A DNA stretch of 64,000 bases, taken from positions 23,034-87,033 of the forward strand of contig JBBRYB010000016.1 of NCBI GenBank assembly GCA_038238115.1, given 5' to 3'. This DNA is from JBBRYB01 sp038238115. GTDB lineage: Bacteria; Actinomycetota; Actinomycetes; Propionibacteriales; Nocardioidaceae. Shown here piece after piece: positions 33,576 through 43,034 of the stretch. The stretch's first letter is position 1. Every line of letters begins with the position of its first letter. The notes below the pieces were generated by a model. It was not told the DNA's origin. It ran no database searches and saw nothing but the letters and a program-made list of their open reading frames with translations. The position numbers and the translations under genes are program-made.

Positions 33576-34688
33576 ATGTTTCCCGTGGTGACCGTGACCG
33601 GCACGCCGTACGAGCGCGGTCGTCAGTACGGCGAGCAGGCTCGGGGCAGGATCCATCGCTCGGTCGCCGGGTACGCCGCAGCGTTCCGGTACTACGCGTC
33701 CTGGGACTGGAGTCGCGCGTGCGCCGAGGCTCAGCGCTTCCTGCCCGCCATCAGTGAGTTCGGTCCCCAGTACGCCGACGAGCTAGCCGGGATCGCCGCC
33801 GGCGCCGAGCTGTCCCTCGCCGACCTGCTCGCGGTCAACGTGAGGACCGAGATCATGTCCTCCGCCCGGGTGCGTACGGCGCTCGCCGGACAGCTCGCAC
33901 CCGCGGAGTGTTCAGCCTTCGCGAGCACGAGCGGCGACGGGCACGTGCTGGTCGGGCAGAACTGGGACTGGTTGCCCTTCGCCCGCGACACCGTGGTGGT
34001 GCTCGAGGCGACGCCGGACGACGGACCGGCGTTTACCACGGTCGTCGAGGCGGGCCTGCTCGCCAAGTTCGGGGTCAACTCCGACGGTGTGGCCGTGATG
34101 ACGAACGCGTTGGCCTGCACCGAGGACCAGGGCGACCCGGGCGTGCCCTACCACGTGATGCTGCGGGCGCTGCTGGACTGCCGCACGACTGGCGAGGCGC
34201 TTGCGCTGCTGGGCGAGTCCACGCGGGCGTCCTCGGCGAACTACCTCGTCGCGGACAAGCACGGGTGGGTCGTCGACGTGGAAGCCCGGCCCGGCGGTGG
34301 GTCGACCCTGCACCGGCTCGACCCCGACGAGCGGGGCGTGCTCCTGCACGCCAACCACTTCGTCTCGCCAGACTTCGACTCCACCGACTACACCGACCTG
34401 TCGCCGTCCACGAGCCAGTTCCGCCTCGGTCGCGTCGACGCGATGGTGTCAGCGGCGGACGAACCCGTCGGCGAGGCCGTGTTTGCCGCCGCGCTGAGCG
34501 ACCACGCGCAGCAGCCGGACAGCGTCTGCCGCCACCCCGACCCTGCCCTGCCGCCGGAGGAACAGACGATGACGGTGGCGAGTGCCCTGGTCGACCTGAG
34601 CGAGCGCCGCTTCCGGCTTTCGGAGGGCCCGCCGTGCGAGCGTGGCTACGAGGACCTCGACAGCGCCGCGATGATGGCGAACGGCTGA
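33576..34688 (+). CDS. C45 family autoproteolytic acyltransferase/amidohydrolase (IAT-like)
   Basis: 370 residues from ATG 33576, eight bases after AAGGAG; the in-frame GTG at 33567 overlaps that site. The N-terminal pro-segment ends before C112 in APAECSAFAS, the expected self-cleavage nucleophile of Ntn hydrolases of the isopenicillin-N acyltransferase type. GQNWDWLPF holds the family N-x-D-W motif, and FGVNSDGVAVMTNAL follows. Chain cleavage before Cys would give alpha and beta subunits. Likely hydrolyses an amide such as an N-acyl amino acid; substrate unknown. Confidence 0.85.
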   Translation: MFPVVTVTGTPYERGRQYGEQARGRIHRSVAGYAAAFRYYASWDWSRACAEAQRFLPAISEFGPQYADELAGIAAGAELSLADLLAVNVRTEIMSSARVRTALAGQLAPAECSAFASTSGDGHVLVGQNWDWLPFARDTVVVLEATPDDGPAFTTVVEAGLLAKFGVNSDGVAVMTNALACTEDQGDPGVPYHVMLRALLDCRTTGEALALLGESTRASSANYLVADKHGWVVDVEARPGGGSTLHRLDPDERGVLLHANHFVSPDFDSTDYTDLSPSTSQFRLGRVDAMVSAADEPVGEAVFAAALSDHAQQPDSVCRHPDPALPPEEQTMTVASALVDLSERRFRLSEGPPCERGYEDLDSAAMMANG

Positions 34689-34702
34689 GGCACTCCTCGG
34701 CG

Positions 34703-34810
34703 ATGACTGACGCGTCACGGTTCTCGGTCATTGGGACGCCCGAAGACCCGGGCTCGCTACGGACTTCACCAGCGGAGGAGATCACCCGGCTGATGGCTTC
34801 GGTTCGCTGA
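34703..34810 (+). CDS. Possible 35-residue peptide
   Basis: ATG 34703 gives MTDASRFSVIGTPEDPGSL, then RTSPAEEITRLMASVR. It starts 14 bp after the C45 gene. The residue composition looks translated, and the segment could also be the remnant C-terminus of a lost protein. No good ribosome site is visible, so it is tentative. Confidence 0.3.
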   Translation: MTDASRFSVIGTPEDPGSLRTSPAEEITRLMASVR

Positions 34811-34897
34811 CCGGCAACACCCGCGGCCGGCAGCGTCGCGATTGTCGGCAGCGCCCGCTAGCGTAAAAATACGCATCGATCGACAGGGGGTTCCGGC

Positions 34898-37800
34898 TTG
34901 GCGACACGGGTTGTCTCGACCGGTTACGGCCGGGCCGCGCTCGATGCGCTGCGCAGCACGGTGGCGAACGCGAAGCAGCATGACGCGATGGCTCCGGTGA
35001 CCATCCTCGTGCCCAACAACATCGCCGGCATCGTCGCGCGCAGGCACCTCGCGCACGGCCTGAGCAGTGCCCACCCCGGCATCGGGGGCCTGTACGTCTC
35101 GACCCTCCCCCGCCTCGCCGAGCGGATCGCCGCTCACACCCTCGCGCCGCGCAAGCCGGCTACCGGCGTAATCGTCGCCTCTGCCTGGCGAAGCGCTCTT
35201 GACGCCGAGGGCAGCGTCTTCGACCCGGTCAAGGAGCACCCGGCCACGATCCGCGCGCTCGTCACCGCCCACGGTCAGCTTCGAGACCTCAGCGACGCCG
35301 GCCTCGGCTGCGTCGCGACCGCCTCCACGCTTTCCGCTGACCTCGTCCGCCTGCACACGACGGTCACCGCGTCGCTGGAGCCCGACTGGTACGACGTCAC
35401 AAACCTCCTGGATGCGGCGTGCGGGCGAGTTCAGACCGACCGTGACGCCACCAGCGAGCTTGGTCATGTCGTCGTATACCTGCCTCAGGCCATCAGCCTG
35501 GCGGAGGCACGCTTCGGCCGGGTGCTGGCTGAGCAGGGCGAGGTCACCATCGTCGTCGGCCTCACCGGCGTCGAGCGAGCCGACCGCGAGGTCCGTCGGT
35601 CACTGAGCCGGATGGGCGTCCCCGACGACGCGACGAAACCGAAGCCTGCGGTCGCCGACGAGGTCATGCACGCCTCCGACTCGGACGACGAGGTGCGGTG
35701 CGTCGTCCGCGACGTCGTCGCCACCCTCGCCAGCACGCCTGCCCACCGGGTCGCCGTCCTCTACGCAGCCACCGAGCCCTACGCCCGGCTGCTCCACGAG
35801 CACCTCGGCGCAGCGGGCATCACGATCAACGGATCAGGCACGCGACCGGTCAACGAGCGGGCCCTCGGCCGCGGGTTCCTCGGCGTACTGTCCCTGGCCG
35901 TCGATGACCTCCCGCGCGCTGACCTCTTCGCGGCGGTGTCCGAGGCCCCCACCCGGGCCTTCGACGGCAGCCGGGTCCCCGGCTCTCGTTGGGAGCGGCT
36001 GTCGCGCAGCGCCGCCGTCGTCGGAGGCGACGACTGGGACAACCGGCTCGACACCTACGCCGCCGGGATCCGCAAGGCCATCGAGGAGGAACAGCGGCGC
36101 GACGAGCCGTGGCAGTGCCGCCTGGACGCCTTCGAGCGCGACCTCGCCGGCGCGACCGCGCTGCAGGCGTTCGCCAGCACGCTGCGCGAGCGCCTCCAGC
36201 GCGGGCAGGCACTCACCGCATGGTCCGCGCTGAGCGCCTGGGCCCTGATCTTGTTCGAGGACCTGTACGGCGACACCCGGCAGCTCGCCCAGCTCCCGCC
36301 GGAGGAGCAGTACGCCGCCATCACCATCGAGTCGACGCTGCGTGGTCTCGCCGGGCTCGACGACCTCGAGCCGGCGGCAGACCTACCCCGTCTCGTCGAG
36401 GTGCTCTCTCTGCAGCTCGAGTCGGCACTGCCCAGGGTTGGGCGGTTCGGGGACGGCGTGCTTGTCGCGCCTGTGTCAGCAGCGGTCGGTCTCGATGTCG
36501 ACGTGGTCTACACCGTCGGCCTCGCCGAGGACACCTATCCCGGCCGGCTGCACGAGGACGCGCTGCTGCTCGAACGCGTCCGCGAGCTCAGCAATGGCGA
36601 GCTCGCGTCGCGCCGCGACCAACTCGACGCCAAACACCGACACCTGTTGGCCGCCTTCGGTGCCGCACCGCGAGTAGTCGCCTCGTTCCCACGTGGCGAC
36701 CTTCGCCGCAGCACCCGGCGACTGCCCAGCCGTTTCCTGCTGCCGACGCTGCGCGACCTCAGCGGCAACCGCCAGCTCGCCGCCACCGAGTGGGAGACCG
36801 TCGAGTCCGCTCGCATCTGGGGCTCCGCGTCGTACGCCGACAGCATCACCACCGCCGCGATGCCCGCCAGCGAACAGGAGTGGCGAACCCGCCTCGCCGC
36901 GTCCGGCCGACCGCTCGACGACGAGACCGTCGACAGCGCCGTTGCCATGGTCACGGCGCGGGCCAGCGAGACGTTCACCCGCTTCGACGGCAACCTCGGC
37001 CAGGCCGACGGGCTCCCCGACTTCGCGGACGGCAGGCGTCTGGTGTCACCGACTGCCCTCGAGTCCTACGCCGAGTGTCCCCACGCCTACTTCGTCAGGC
37101 GGCTGTTGCGGGTCGAGCCCGTCGAACAGCCGGAGGAGATCATCAAGATCAGCCCGCTCGACATCGGCAGCCTGATGCACGACACGATGGATTCGTTCAT
37201 CAACGACTGCAAGGACTCGCTCCCGGACTTCGCTCAGCCGTGGACCGCCGCGCAGCGCGTGCGGCTGCGCGAGATCGCAGTTGCCAAGGCCGCCGAGTTC
37301 GAGACGCTCGGCGCGACCGGTCACCGGCGGCTGTGGGAGGACGAGCGCGACCGGATCCTCGTCGACCTCGACTGGATGCTCGGCGCGGACGACAGCTGGC
37401 GCGCTTCTCGTGACGTGCGCGTCGTCGGCAGCGAGCTCGCCTTCGGCAAGGACGGGGCCGACCCGATCACCATCATCGTCCGCGGCGGGAGCGTGCTCAT
37501 GCGCGGCAGTGCCGACAAGGTCGACGAGGCTCGTGACGGCACAGTGATCGTCACCGACATCAAGACAGGCGGCTCCTCCCGCTACCAGGCGCTCAGCTCC
37601 GACCCGGTGGCTGCAGGGACCAGGCTCCAGCTGCCGGCCTACGCCCATGCTGCCCTGCAGGTTCGCGGGGGTGAGCGTGCGGAGGCGGCGTACTGGTTCG
37701 TCCGCAAGGGCAAGCGCACGCCAGATCGAATCCCGCTCGAGCTCACCGCTGGGCTCGAGCAGACGTATGCCGACACGATCGGCACGCTCGTCGCCTCGAT

Positions 37801-38020
37801 TGCCGGTGGGCTGTTCGTCGCGAAGCCTCCCGACGACCCGGACTACGGCTGGGTGCGCTGTTGGTATTGCAACCCCGACGGCATCGGTCATGGCGACGTG
37901 CGCGAGCGGTATGCAAGGAAGCGACACGACCCGGCGCTGCGTGACCTTGTCGGGCTCATCGACCCACAGGCCGTCCAGTCCGACCAGTGCGACGAGTCCG
38001 ACCGGGGCGAGGAGGGCTGA
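34898..38020 (+). CDS. AddB-like nuclease subunit (inactive helicase fold plus PD-(D/E)XK nuclease)
   Basis: 1,040 residues from TTG 34898 behind AGGGGG. The N-terminus TILVPNNIAGIVARRHLAHG occupies the place where UvrD-like and AddB proteins carry Walker A, but no G-x-G-K-(S/T) is present. Later helicase-like segments (VLVAPVSAAVGLDVDVVYTV, GLAEDTYPG) keep the fold. The C-terminal nuclease is intact: D873 in SADKVD, D887 and K889 in VTDIKTG. Iron-sulfur cysteines are C727, C988 and C991, while the fourth AddB position is G997/H998 instead of Cys. It runs into the next gene with a TGATG overlap. Confidence 0.82.
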   Translation: MATRVVSTGYGRAALDALRSTVANAKQHDAMAPVTILVPNNIAGIVARRHLAHGLSSAHPGIGGLYVSTLPRLAERIAAHTLAPRKPATGVIVASAWRSALDAEGSVFDPVKEHPATIRALVTAHGQLRDLSDAGLGCVATASTLSADLVRLHTTVTASLEPDWYDVTNLLDAACGRVQTDRDATSELGHVVVYLPQAISLAEARFGRVLAEQGEVTIVVGLTGVERADREVRRSLSRMGVPDDATKPKPAVADEVMHASDSDDEVRCVVRDVVATLASTPAHRVAVLYAATEPYARLLHEHLGAAGITINGSGTRPVNERALGRGFLGVLSLAVDDLPRADLFAAVSEAPTRAFDGSRVPGSRWERLSRSAAVVGGDDWDNRLDTYAAGIRKAIEEEQRRDEPWQCRLDAFERDLAGATALQAFASTLRERLQRGQALTAWSALSAWALILFEDLYGDTRQLAQLPPEEQYAAITIESTLRGLAGLDDLEPAADLPRLVEVLSLQLESALPRVGRFGDGVLVAPVSAAVGLDVDVVYTVGLAEDTYPGRLHEDALLLERVRELSNGELASRRDQLDAKHRHLLAAFGAAPRVVASFPRGDLRRSTRRLPSRFLLPTLRDLSGNRQLAATEWETVESARIWGSASYADSITTAAMPASEQEWRTRLAASGRPLDDETVDSAVAMVTARASETFTRFDGNLGQADGLPDFADGRRLVSPTALESYAECPHAYFVRRLLRVEPVEQPEEIIKISPLDIGSLMHDTMDSFINDCKDSLPDFAQPWTAAQRVRLREIAVAKAAEFETLGATGHRRLWEDERDRILVDLDWMLGADDSWRASRDVRVVGSELAFGKDGADPITIIVRGGSVLMRGSADKVDEARDGTVIVTDIKTGGSSRYQALSSDPVAAGTRLQLPAYAHAALQVRGGERAEAAYWFVRKGKRTPDRIPLELTAGLEQTYADTIGTLVASIAGGLFVAKPPDDPDYGWVRCWYCNPDGIGHGDVRERYARKRHDPALRDLVGLIDPQAVQSDQCDESDRGEEG

Positions 38021-41000
38021 TGACGGCACTCTCCGACCGGCCGGCACGCGACCAGATCCGCGACGACACCGGGTCGACCCTCTTCGTCGACGCCGGAGCC
38101 GGCTCGGGCAAGACGAAGTCACTCATCGACCGAGTCACCACGCTCGTCCTCGTCGACGGCTTCTCGCTGAGCAACGTCGCCGCCGTCACGTTCACGGAGA
38201 AGGCGGGTGCGGAGCTTCGCGACCGCCTGCGCGCCAACTTCGAAACGGTATGGCGAACCGAGTCGGGAGCACGCCAGGACCGTGCCGCCGCCGCGCTCGA
38301 CGACCTCGACGGCGCCGCAATCGGCACCCTGCACTCCTTCGCGCAGCGGATCCTCACCATGCACCCGATCGAGGCCGGCCTGCCGCCGCTGATCGAGGTG
38401 CTCGACGAGGTGGGGTCGTCGGTCGCGTTCGACGCGCGGTGGTCGGTGATGCAGCGCGAGCTGCTCGACGACGATGCACTCGCGGAGTCGGTTCGGCTCG
38501 CCCTCGCTGCGGGAGTGAAGCTGGACCACCTGCGCTCGCTCGCGCGTGCGTTCCAGTCCGACTGGGACCTCATCGAGGACCGTGTCCTCTCGTCTGGCCC
38601 GCCGACTGTCGAGCTGCCCGACGTACGGCACCTGGTCGAGGAGGCACGCAGTCTCGCCGGCCGCGCAGACGAGTGCGGCGATCCCGACGACAAGTTCGTC
38701 GCCCGGCTCACCGCATTGTCCTCGTGGGTTGACGACTACGGCGACGCGAGCGACCCCGACATCCAGTTCGCCGGGCTCCTGGCCGCGACCGAGCTCAGCT
38801 GGGCGCACGGCAAGAGCGCCAACTGGCGCGGAGTCCTCGACGAGGTCAGGGCAAGTTGCTGTGAGTGGCGGCAGCGGGCCAAGGCGCTTCGTGGTGCGTT
38901 CACCGACGCGACGCTTCGCCCGCTCGCGTACTGGCTGGCGCATCAGGTCCGTGAGGCGGCTCTCGCCCGAGCCGCCGAGGGCCGGCTGGAGTTCCACGAC
39001 CTGCTCGTGGTCAGCCGAGACCTGCTGCGGCACGCGCCCGATGTGCGCGCTGCGCTGCAGGAGCAGTACCCACGGCTGCTGCTCGACGAGTTCCAGGACA
39101 CCGACCCGATCCAGATCGAGATCGCGGCCCGGATCGCGGGTGGCGCCGACGCGTCGGCCGCGGACTGGCGCGACATCCGTGTCCCCGAAGGGTCCCTGTT
39201 CGTGGTCGGGGACCCGAAGCAGTCGATCTACCGGTTCCGTCGCGCCGACATCGCGATGTACCTCGAGGCACACCAGTGGATCGGCCAAACCGTGACGCTC
39301 AGCTCGAACTTCCGAACCGTCGCGCCGGTGCTCGGCTGGGTCAACGACGTGTTCGGTCGGGTCATCCAGCCGGTGCAGAGCGCTCAGCCGGCGTACGTTG
39401 CCTTGGCGTCGACCCGCGACGACATCGGCACCGGTGAACCAGTCGTCGTCCTCGGCGCGCGGGCGCATGAGGACAAGCCCAATGCTGCGGTGATGCGGGA
39501 GCGTGAGGCGGCCGACGTCGCTGCGGTGATCCGCCGGGCGCTCGGCGAGCACTGGACGACGTGGGACGAGCGGCAGCAGGCGTGGCGTCCGTTGCGGCTC
39601 GGCGACATCGCGATCCTGGTGCCGGCCCGGACATCGCTGCCGTTCCTCACCGATGCACTCGACAGCGCCCGGATCCCCTACCGCGCGGAGTCGAGCTCGC
39701 TGGTCTACCAGGCGGGCGAGGTGCGTGACCTGCTCGCTGCCGCCCGCGTGGTCGCCGACCCGAGCGACCTGCTTGCGTGCGTCACAGCACTGCGGTCACC
39801 ACTGTTCGGGTGCGGCGACGACGACCTGTGGTCATGGAAGCGGGCTGGTGGCTCGTTCCACATCCTCGCTCCGGTACGGGACGAGCTCGTCGACCACCCC
39901 GTGGGGCGTGCGGTTCGCTATCTCCGGCGCCTGCACGACGAGGCCCGGTGGATGACCCCGAGCGAGCTGCTGGGCGCCGTCATCACCGGCCGGCGGATGC
40001 TTGAGGTCGCGGCGTCGGGGCAGCGCTCGCGCGAAGCGTGGCGCCGGTTGCGGTTCGTCGTCGACCAGGCGCGGGCGTGGTCGGAGACCGAGCACGGCGG
40101 GCTGCGCGCTTATCTCGCTTGGGCGGCGCGTCAAGGCGAGGAGACGGCCAGAGTTGCCGAGGCGGTGCTTCCCGAGACCGACGTCGACGCGGTGCGCGTG
40201 ATGACTGTGCACGCCGCGAAGGGACTCGAGTTCGCGATGGTGGTGCTGTCGGGGATGAGCTCGGCCCCGCAGAACAGGGGCGGCGTGCGGGTGCTGTGGA
40301 CCGCCTCGGGATACGAGGCCAGGCTCACCAAGAGCGTGCAGACCAACGACTTCGAGAACGTCGCGCCGGTCGACGAGCAGATGGACGCCTTCGAACGGAC
40401 GCGGCTGCTTTACGTCGCGGCGACCCGAGCCCGCGATCACCTGGTCGTGTCGCTTCACCGCAAGGGCGGTAACCGTACCAACGCCGAGCTCCTTGCCGCA
40501 GCCGATGCGGCCACAGCGGCTGGCGCGACGGCCTTCGTCCCCGGCGAAGACGTCGACGCACCACTGCCGCCGGTGACTCCTCGTGGTTCAGCTCTGCCTG
40601 CGTGGACGGACTGGCTCGCGCAGATCGAGGGGGTCCGCGCCAAGTCACGGCGTCAACCCGCCGTGAGCGCCTCCGGGCTCGAAGGCACGGAGCCCGCGGT
40701 TGCCTTGACCGACGACTATCAGCCCGGCGCTGCGAAAGGTGACCGCAACGTCGAGCTGCCGCCGTGGTCGAAGGGCCGCTACGGCACGGCGGTCGGGCGG
40801 GCAGTCCACGGCGTACTCCAGACGGTCAGTCTGGTCGACGGCTCAGGACTCGACGCGGCGGTCAGCGCCCAGTGCGTCGCCGAGGGAGTGGTGGAGTACG
40901 CCAACGTGGTGGCGGCGCTCGTGCAATCGGCACTGGACTCCGACGTCGTCAAGCGAGCGGCAACGCGGGAGCACTGGCGCGAGTCCTACGTCGGAACGGT

Positions 41001-41253
41001 TCGAGGCGACGGCATCGTGCTGGAAGGACACGTCGACCTCATCTACCGTGAGGACGACGGGAGCCTGGTGGTCGTCGACTACAAGACCGATGTGATCCCC
41101 GGCGCTGCGATCTCGGCGCGTGCCGACTTCTATGCGCCGCAGGTCCAGACCTACGTGAATGCTGTCGCGAGTGCTAGCTCAGCGGAAACCTCGAGCCGGC
41201 TCCTCTTTCTCAACCCTTTGGGTTCCACCGTCGTCGCCGGCCGACGGCCTTGA
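38020..41253 (+). CDS. AddA-like UvrD/Rep helicase-nuclease
   Basis: 1,077 residues from ATG 38020, overlapping the previous stop, with GGAGG just upstream. SF1A motifs: Walker A GAGSGKT (26-32), TFTEKAGAELRDRL (Ia), LHSFAQRIL, motif II LLLDEFQDTD (356-360), VGDPKQSIYRFRRAD (III), LSSNFRT (IV), TVHAAKGLEF (V) and LLYVAATRARD (VI). The C-terminal RecB-type nuclease has EGHVDLIY and VVDYKTD. The pair would form a heterodimer with one motor and two nucleases that resects double-strand breaks for RecA loading. No SOS box or Chi-recognition residues could be judged. Confidence 0.88.
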   Translation: MTALSDRPARDQIRDDTGSTLFVDAGAGSGKTKSLIDRVTTLVLVDGFSLSNVAAVTFTEKAGAELRDRLRANFETVWRTESGARQDRAAAALDDLDGAAIGTLHSFAQRILTMHPIEAGLPPLIEVLDEVGSSVAFDARWSVMQRELLDDDALAESVRLALAAGVKLDHLRSLARAFQSDWDLIEDRVLSSGPPTVELPDVRHLVEEARSLAGRADECGDPDDKFVARLTALSSWVDDYGDASDPDIQFAGLLAATELSWAHGKSANWRGVLDEVRASCCEWRQRAKALRGAFTDATLRPLAYWLAHQVREAALARAAEGRLEFHDLLVVSRDLLRHAPDVRAALQEQYPRLLLDEFQDTDPIQIEIAARIAGGADASAADWRDIRVPEGSLFVVGDPKQSIYRFRRADIAMYLEAHQWIGQTVTLSSNFRTVAPVLGWVNDVFGRVIQPVQSAQPAYVALASTRDDIGTGEPVVVLGARAHEDKPNAAVMREREAADVAAVIRRALGEHWTTWDERQQAWRPLRLGDIAILVPARTSLPFLTDALDSARIPYRAESSSLVYQAGEVRDLLAAARVVADPSDLLACVTALRSPLFGCGDDDLWSWKRAGGSFHILAPVRDELVDHPVGRAVRYLRRLHDEARWMTPSELLGAVITGRRMLEVAASGQRSREAWRRLRFVVDQARAWSETEHGGLRAYLAWAARQGEETARVAEAVLPETDVDAVRVMTVHAAKGLEFAMVVLSGMSSAPQNRGGVRVLWTASGYEARLTKSVQTNDFENVAPVDEQMDAFERTRLLYVAATRARDHLVVSLHRKGGNRTNAELLAAADAATAAGATAFVPGEDVDAPLPPVTPRGSALPAWTDWLAQIEGVRAKSRRQPAVSASGLEGTEPAVALTDDYQPGAAKGDRNVELPPWSKGRYGTAVGRAVHGVLQTVSLVDGSGLDAAVSAQCVAEGVVEYANVVAALVQSALDSDVVKRAATREHWRESYVGTVRGDGIVLEGHVDLIYREDDGSLVVVDYKTDVIPGAAISARADFYAPQVQTYVNAVASASSAETSSRLLFLNPLGSTVVAGRRP

Positions 41254-41419
41254 GCCAGTGACACGCACCCGATCGCATGCGCGCGCGGTCGCGAGAGGGC
41301 GCGAGCCGTTTGTCCGCGGTTGAGCATCTCTGCCGAGCCTGCACCGGTGCCCGCTGACGGCGTAATTGCCCGCTCAGCCGGCCGGGGCTAGCGTCGACCT
41401 CACGTGACGGGAGGACTCG

Positions 41420-42940
41420 ATGGCCAGGTTGAGGGGACACGTCGCTGTGGCCCTGGCGGCCGCGGCTCTGATCGCCGGCTGTATGCACGCGACGTCCGAC
41501 GACTCCTCGGCGACCCACGCAGAGCGCACGACGGTCAACGATGCGGACCAGATGATGCGTGAGGGACGCTCCGGTGAACGGGCGGGCGGGAACGAGGTCA
41601 CCGAAGAGCAAGAGCTCACGCAGAAGCGGCTGGAGGCGTTCCAGTCTGCTCGCGAGCACGCAAAGATAGGAACCAGTCTCGCAATCACGAACAGTCCCAC
41701 CCCTGGCTGGAACGCCGAGCAGCTGCTCAACGCCAGGACTGACGACTGGGAGCCCGCCCTCGCTGCGGACCCCAACGCGCCGTACGTGTACCTGCTCACC
41801 ACCCGCTACGGCGCGCCGAAGCTGTGCCCGAAGCACTGCCCGACGCCGTACCTTGCCCTCACGATCTCCTCCGACGGCGGCCGCACGTGGGGTCGACAGC
41901 ACCCGTTGTGCGTGTGCCGAGGCGCCATAGCGCAGTACGACCCGACGATCGAGGTGGTGCCCGGCACCGGCGATGTCTACGCGACCTTCCTCAACGGCGA
42001 CCGGGCGGACGGCTTCTCGGCCGCCTTCTTCAGGTCCCGAGACCATGGCAGGACCTGGACCCGCCCGGTCCACGTCTACGGCAACGTCGCGTGGACCGAC
42101 AAGCCCGAGATCACCAGCAGTGCTGACGGCCGCCACGTGTACGTGTTGTGGAACGGACCTCGGGGCGGCGACCTGTACGCCGGGGTGTCACACGACTTCG
42201 GACGGACCTGGTCGCAGCACAAGTTGTCGAGCTCCAAGCGCTACTACTACGCCTACGACGCGACGACGCTCCCGAACGGCACTGTCGTGTTCTCCGAGAG
42301 CAGCCTGATCTATGGACCCGGTGGCCGGAGCGTGAAGGGCAGGACCTGGCACCACGCCGTGATCTCCCGCGACCGGGGCAAGACCTGGCGCAATGTGGTC
42401 CTTGACAAGGCGCAGAACGGCCAGTCCTGCGTGGCCAGAGGGTGCTCGAAGGACTTCTACATCGGGCAGACGAGCGTGGGCAACGATCCCTCCGGCAGGC
42501 TGGCGTTCGCCTACGAGGGCGCACGCTCGGCCGGCGGTCCGCAGCGCGTCTTTGTGCGCACCTCGCCCGACCAGGGCCGGACCTGGAGCCGGCGGATCGC
42601 GCTGTCAACGCCGGGTGAGGTCGCCACCGGTCCCAGGATCGACTTCGCGGGGCGGCGACAGGCGCGGATCTGGTACCTGCAGACCTCGCGTGGCGGGGAC
42701 CCGAACGCGTGGAACGTGTGGTTCCGCCGCTCGAACGACGGCGGCAGGACATGGGGTCGACCGGTCAAGCTCAGCGACGCGACCTCCGGCCCCGGTTACG
42801 TCGGCGCCCATGGTTTCCAGGAGATCTACGGCGACTACGGCGAGATAGCGGTGACCAACCGGCACAAGACCATCGCGGCCTGGGGCGAGGGGTTCAGCTA
42901 CATCGGCCCCGGCGGCACTTGGTTCGCCCTGCAGAGGTAG
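41420..42940 (+). CDS. Asp-box (BNR repeat) sialidase-like lipoprotein
   Basis: 506 residues. The signal ends with a lipobox (ALIAGC). Six Asp-box repeats S-x-D-x-G-x-T-W are visible: SSDGGRTW, SRDHGRTW, SHDFGRTW, SRDRGKTW, SPDQGRTW and SNDGGRTW, the sign of a six-bladed beta-propeller. No catalytic sialidase Arg triad is obvious, so it may be a carbohydrate-binding or non-enzymatic propeller. Probably anchored outside the cell. Four cysteines in CPKHCPTP and CVC suggest disulfides. Stand-alone gene. Confidence 0.82.
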   Translation: MARLRGHVAVALAAAALIAGCMHATSDDSSATHAERTTVNDADQMMREGRSGERAGGNEVTEEQELTQKRLEAFQSAREHAKIGTSLAITNSPTPGWNAEQLLNARTDDWEPALAADPNAPYVYLLTTRYGAPKLCPKHCPTPYLALTISSDGGRTWGRQHPLCVCRGAIAQYDPTIEVVPGTGDVYATFLNGDRADGFSAAFFRSRDHGRTWTRPVHVYGNVAWTDKPEITSSADGRHVYVLWNGPRGGDLYAGVSHDFGRTWSQHKLSSSKRYYYAYDATTLPNGTVVFSESSLIYGPGGRSVKGRTWHHAVISRDRGKTWRNVVLDKAQNGQSCVARGCSKDFYIGQTSVGNDPSGRLAFAYEGARSAGGPQRVFVRTSPDQGRTWSRRIALSTPGEVATGPRIDFAGRRQARIWYLQTSRGGDPNAWNVWFRRSNDGGRTWGRPVKLSDATSGPGYVGAHGFQEIYGDYGEIAVTNRHKTIAAWGEGFSYIGPGGTWFALQR

Positions 42941-43034
42941 CGACGCCGCGCGCCAACATGGATCCCGCACAAGATGCGACTCCGAAGACGCAGGTCTGCC
43001 CGACTACCCCCTTCGCGTTGCGAGGGCTCATTGG

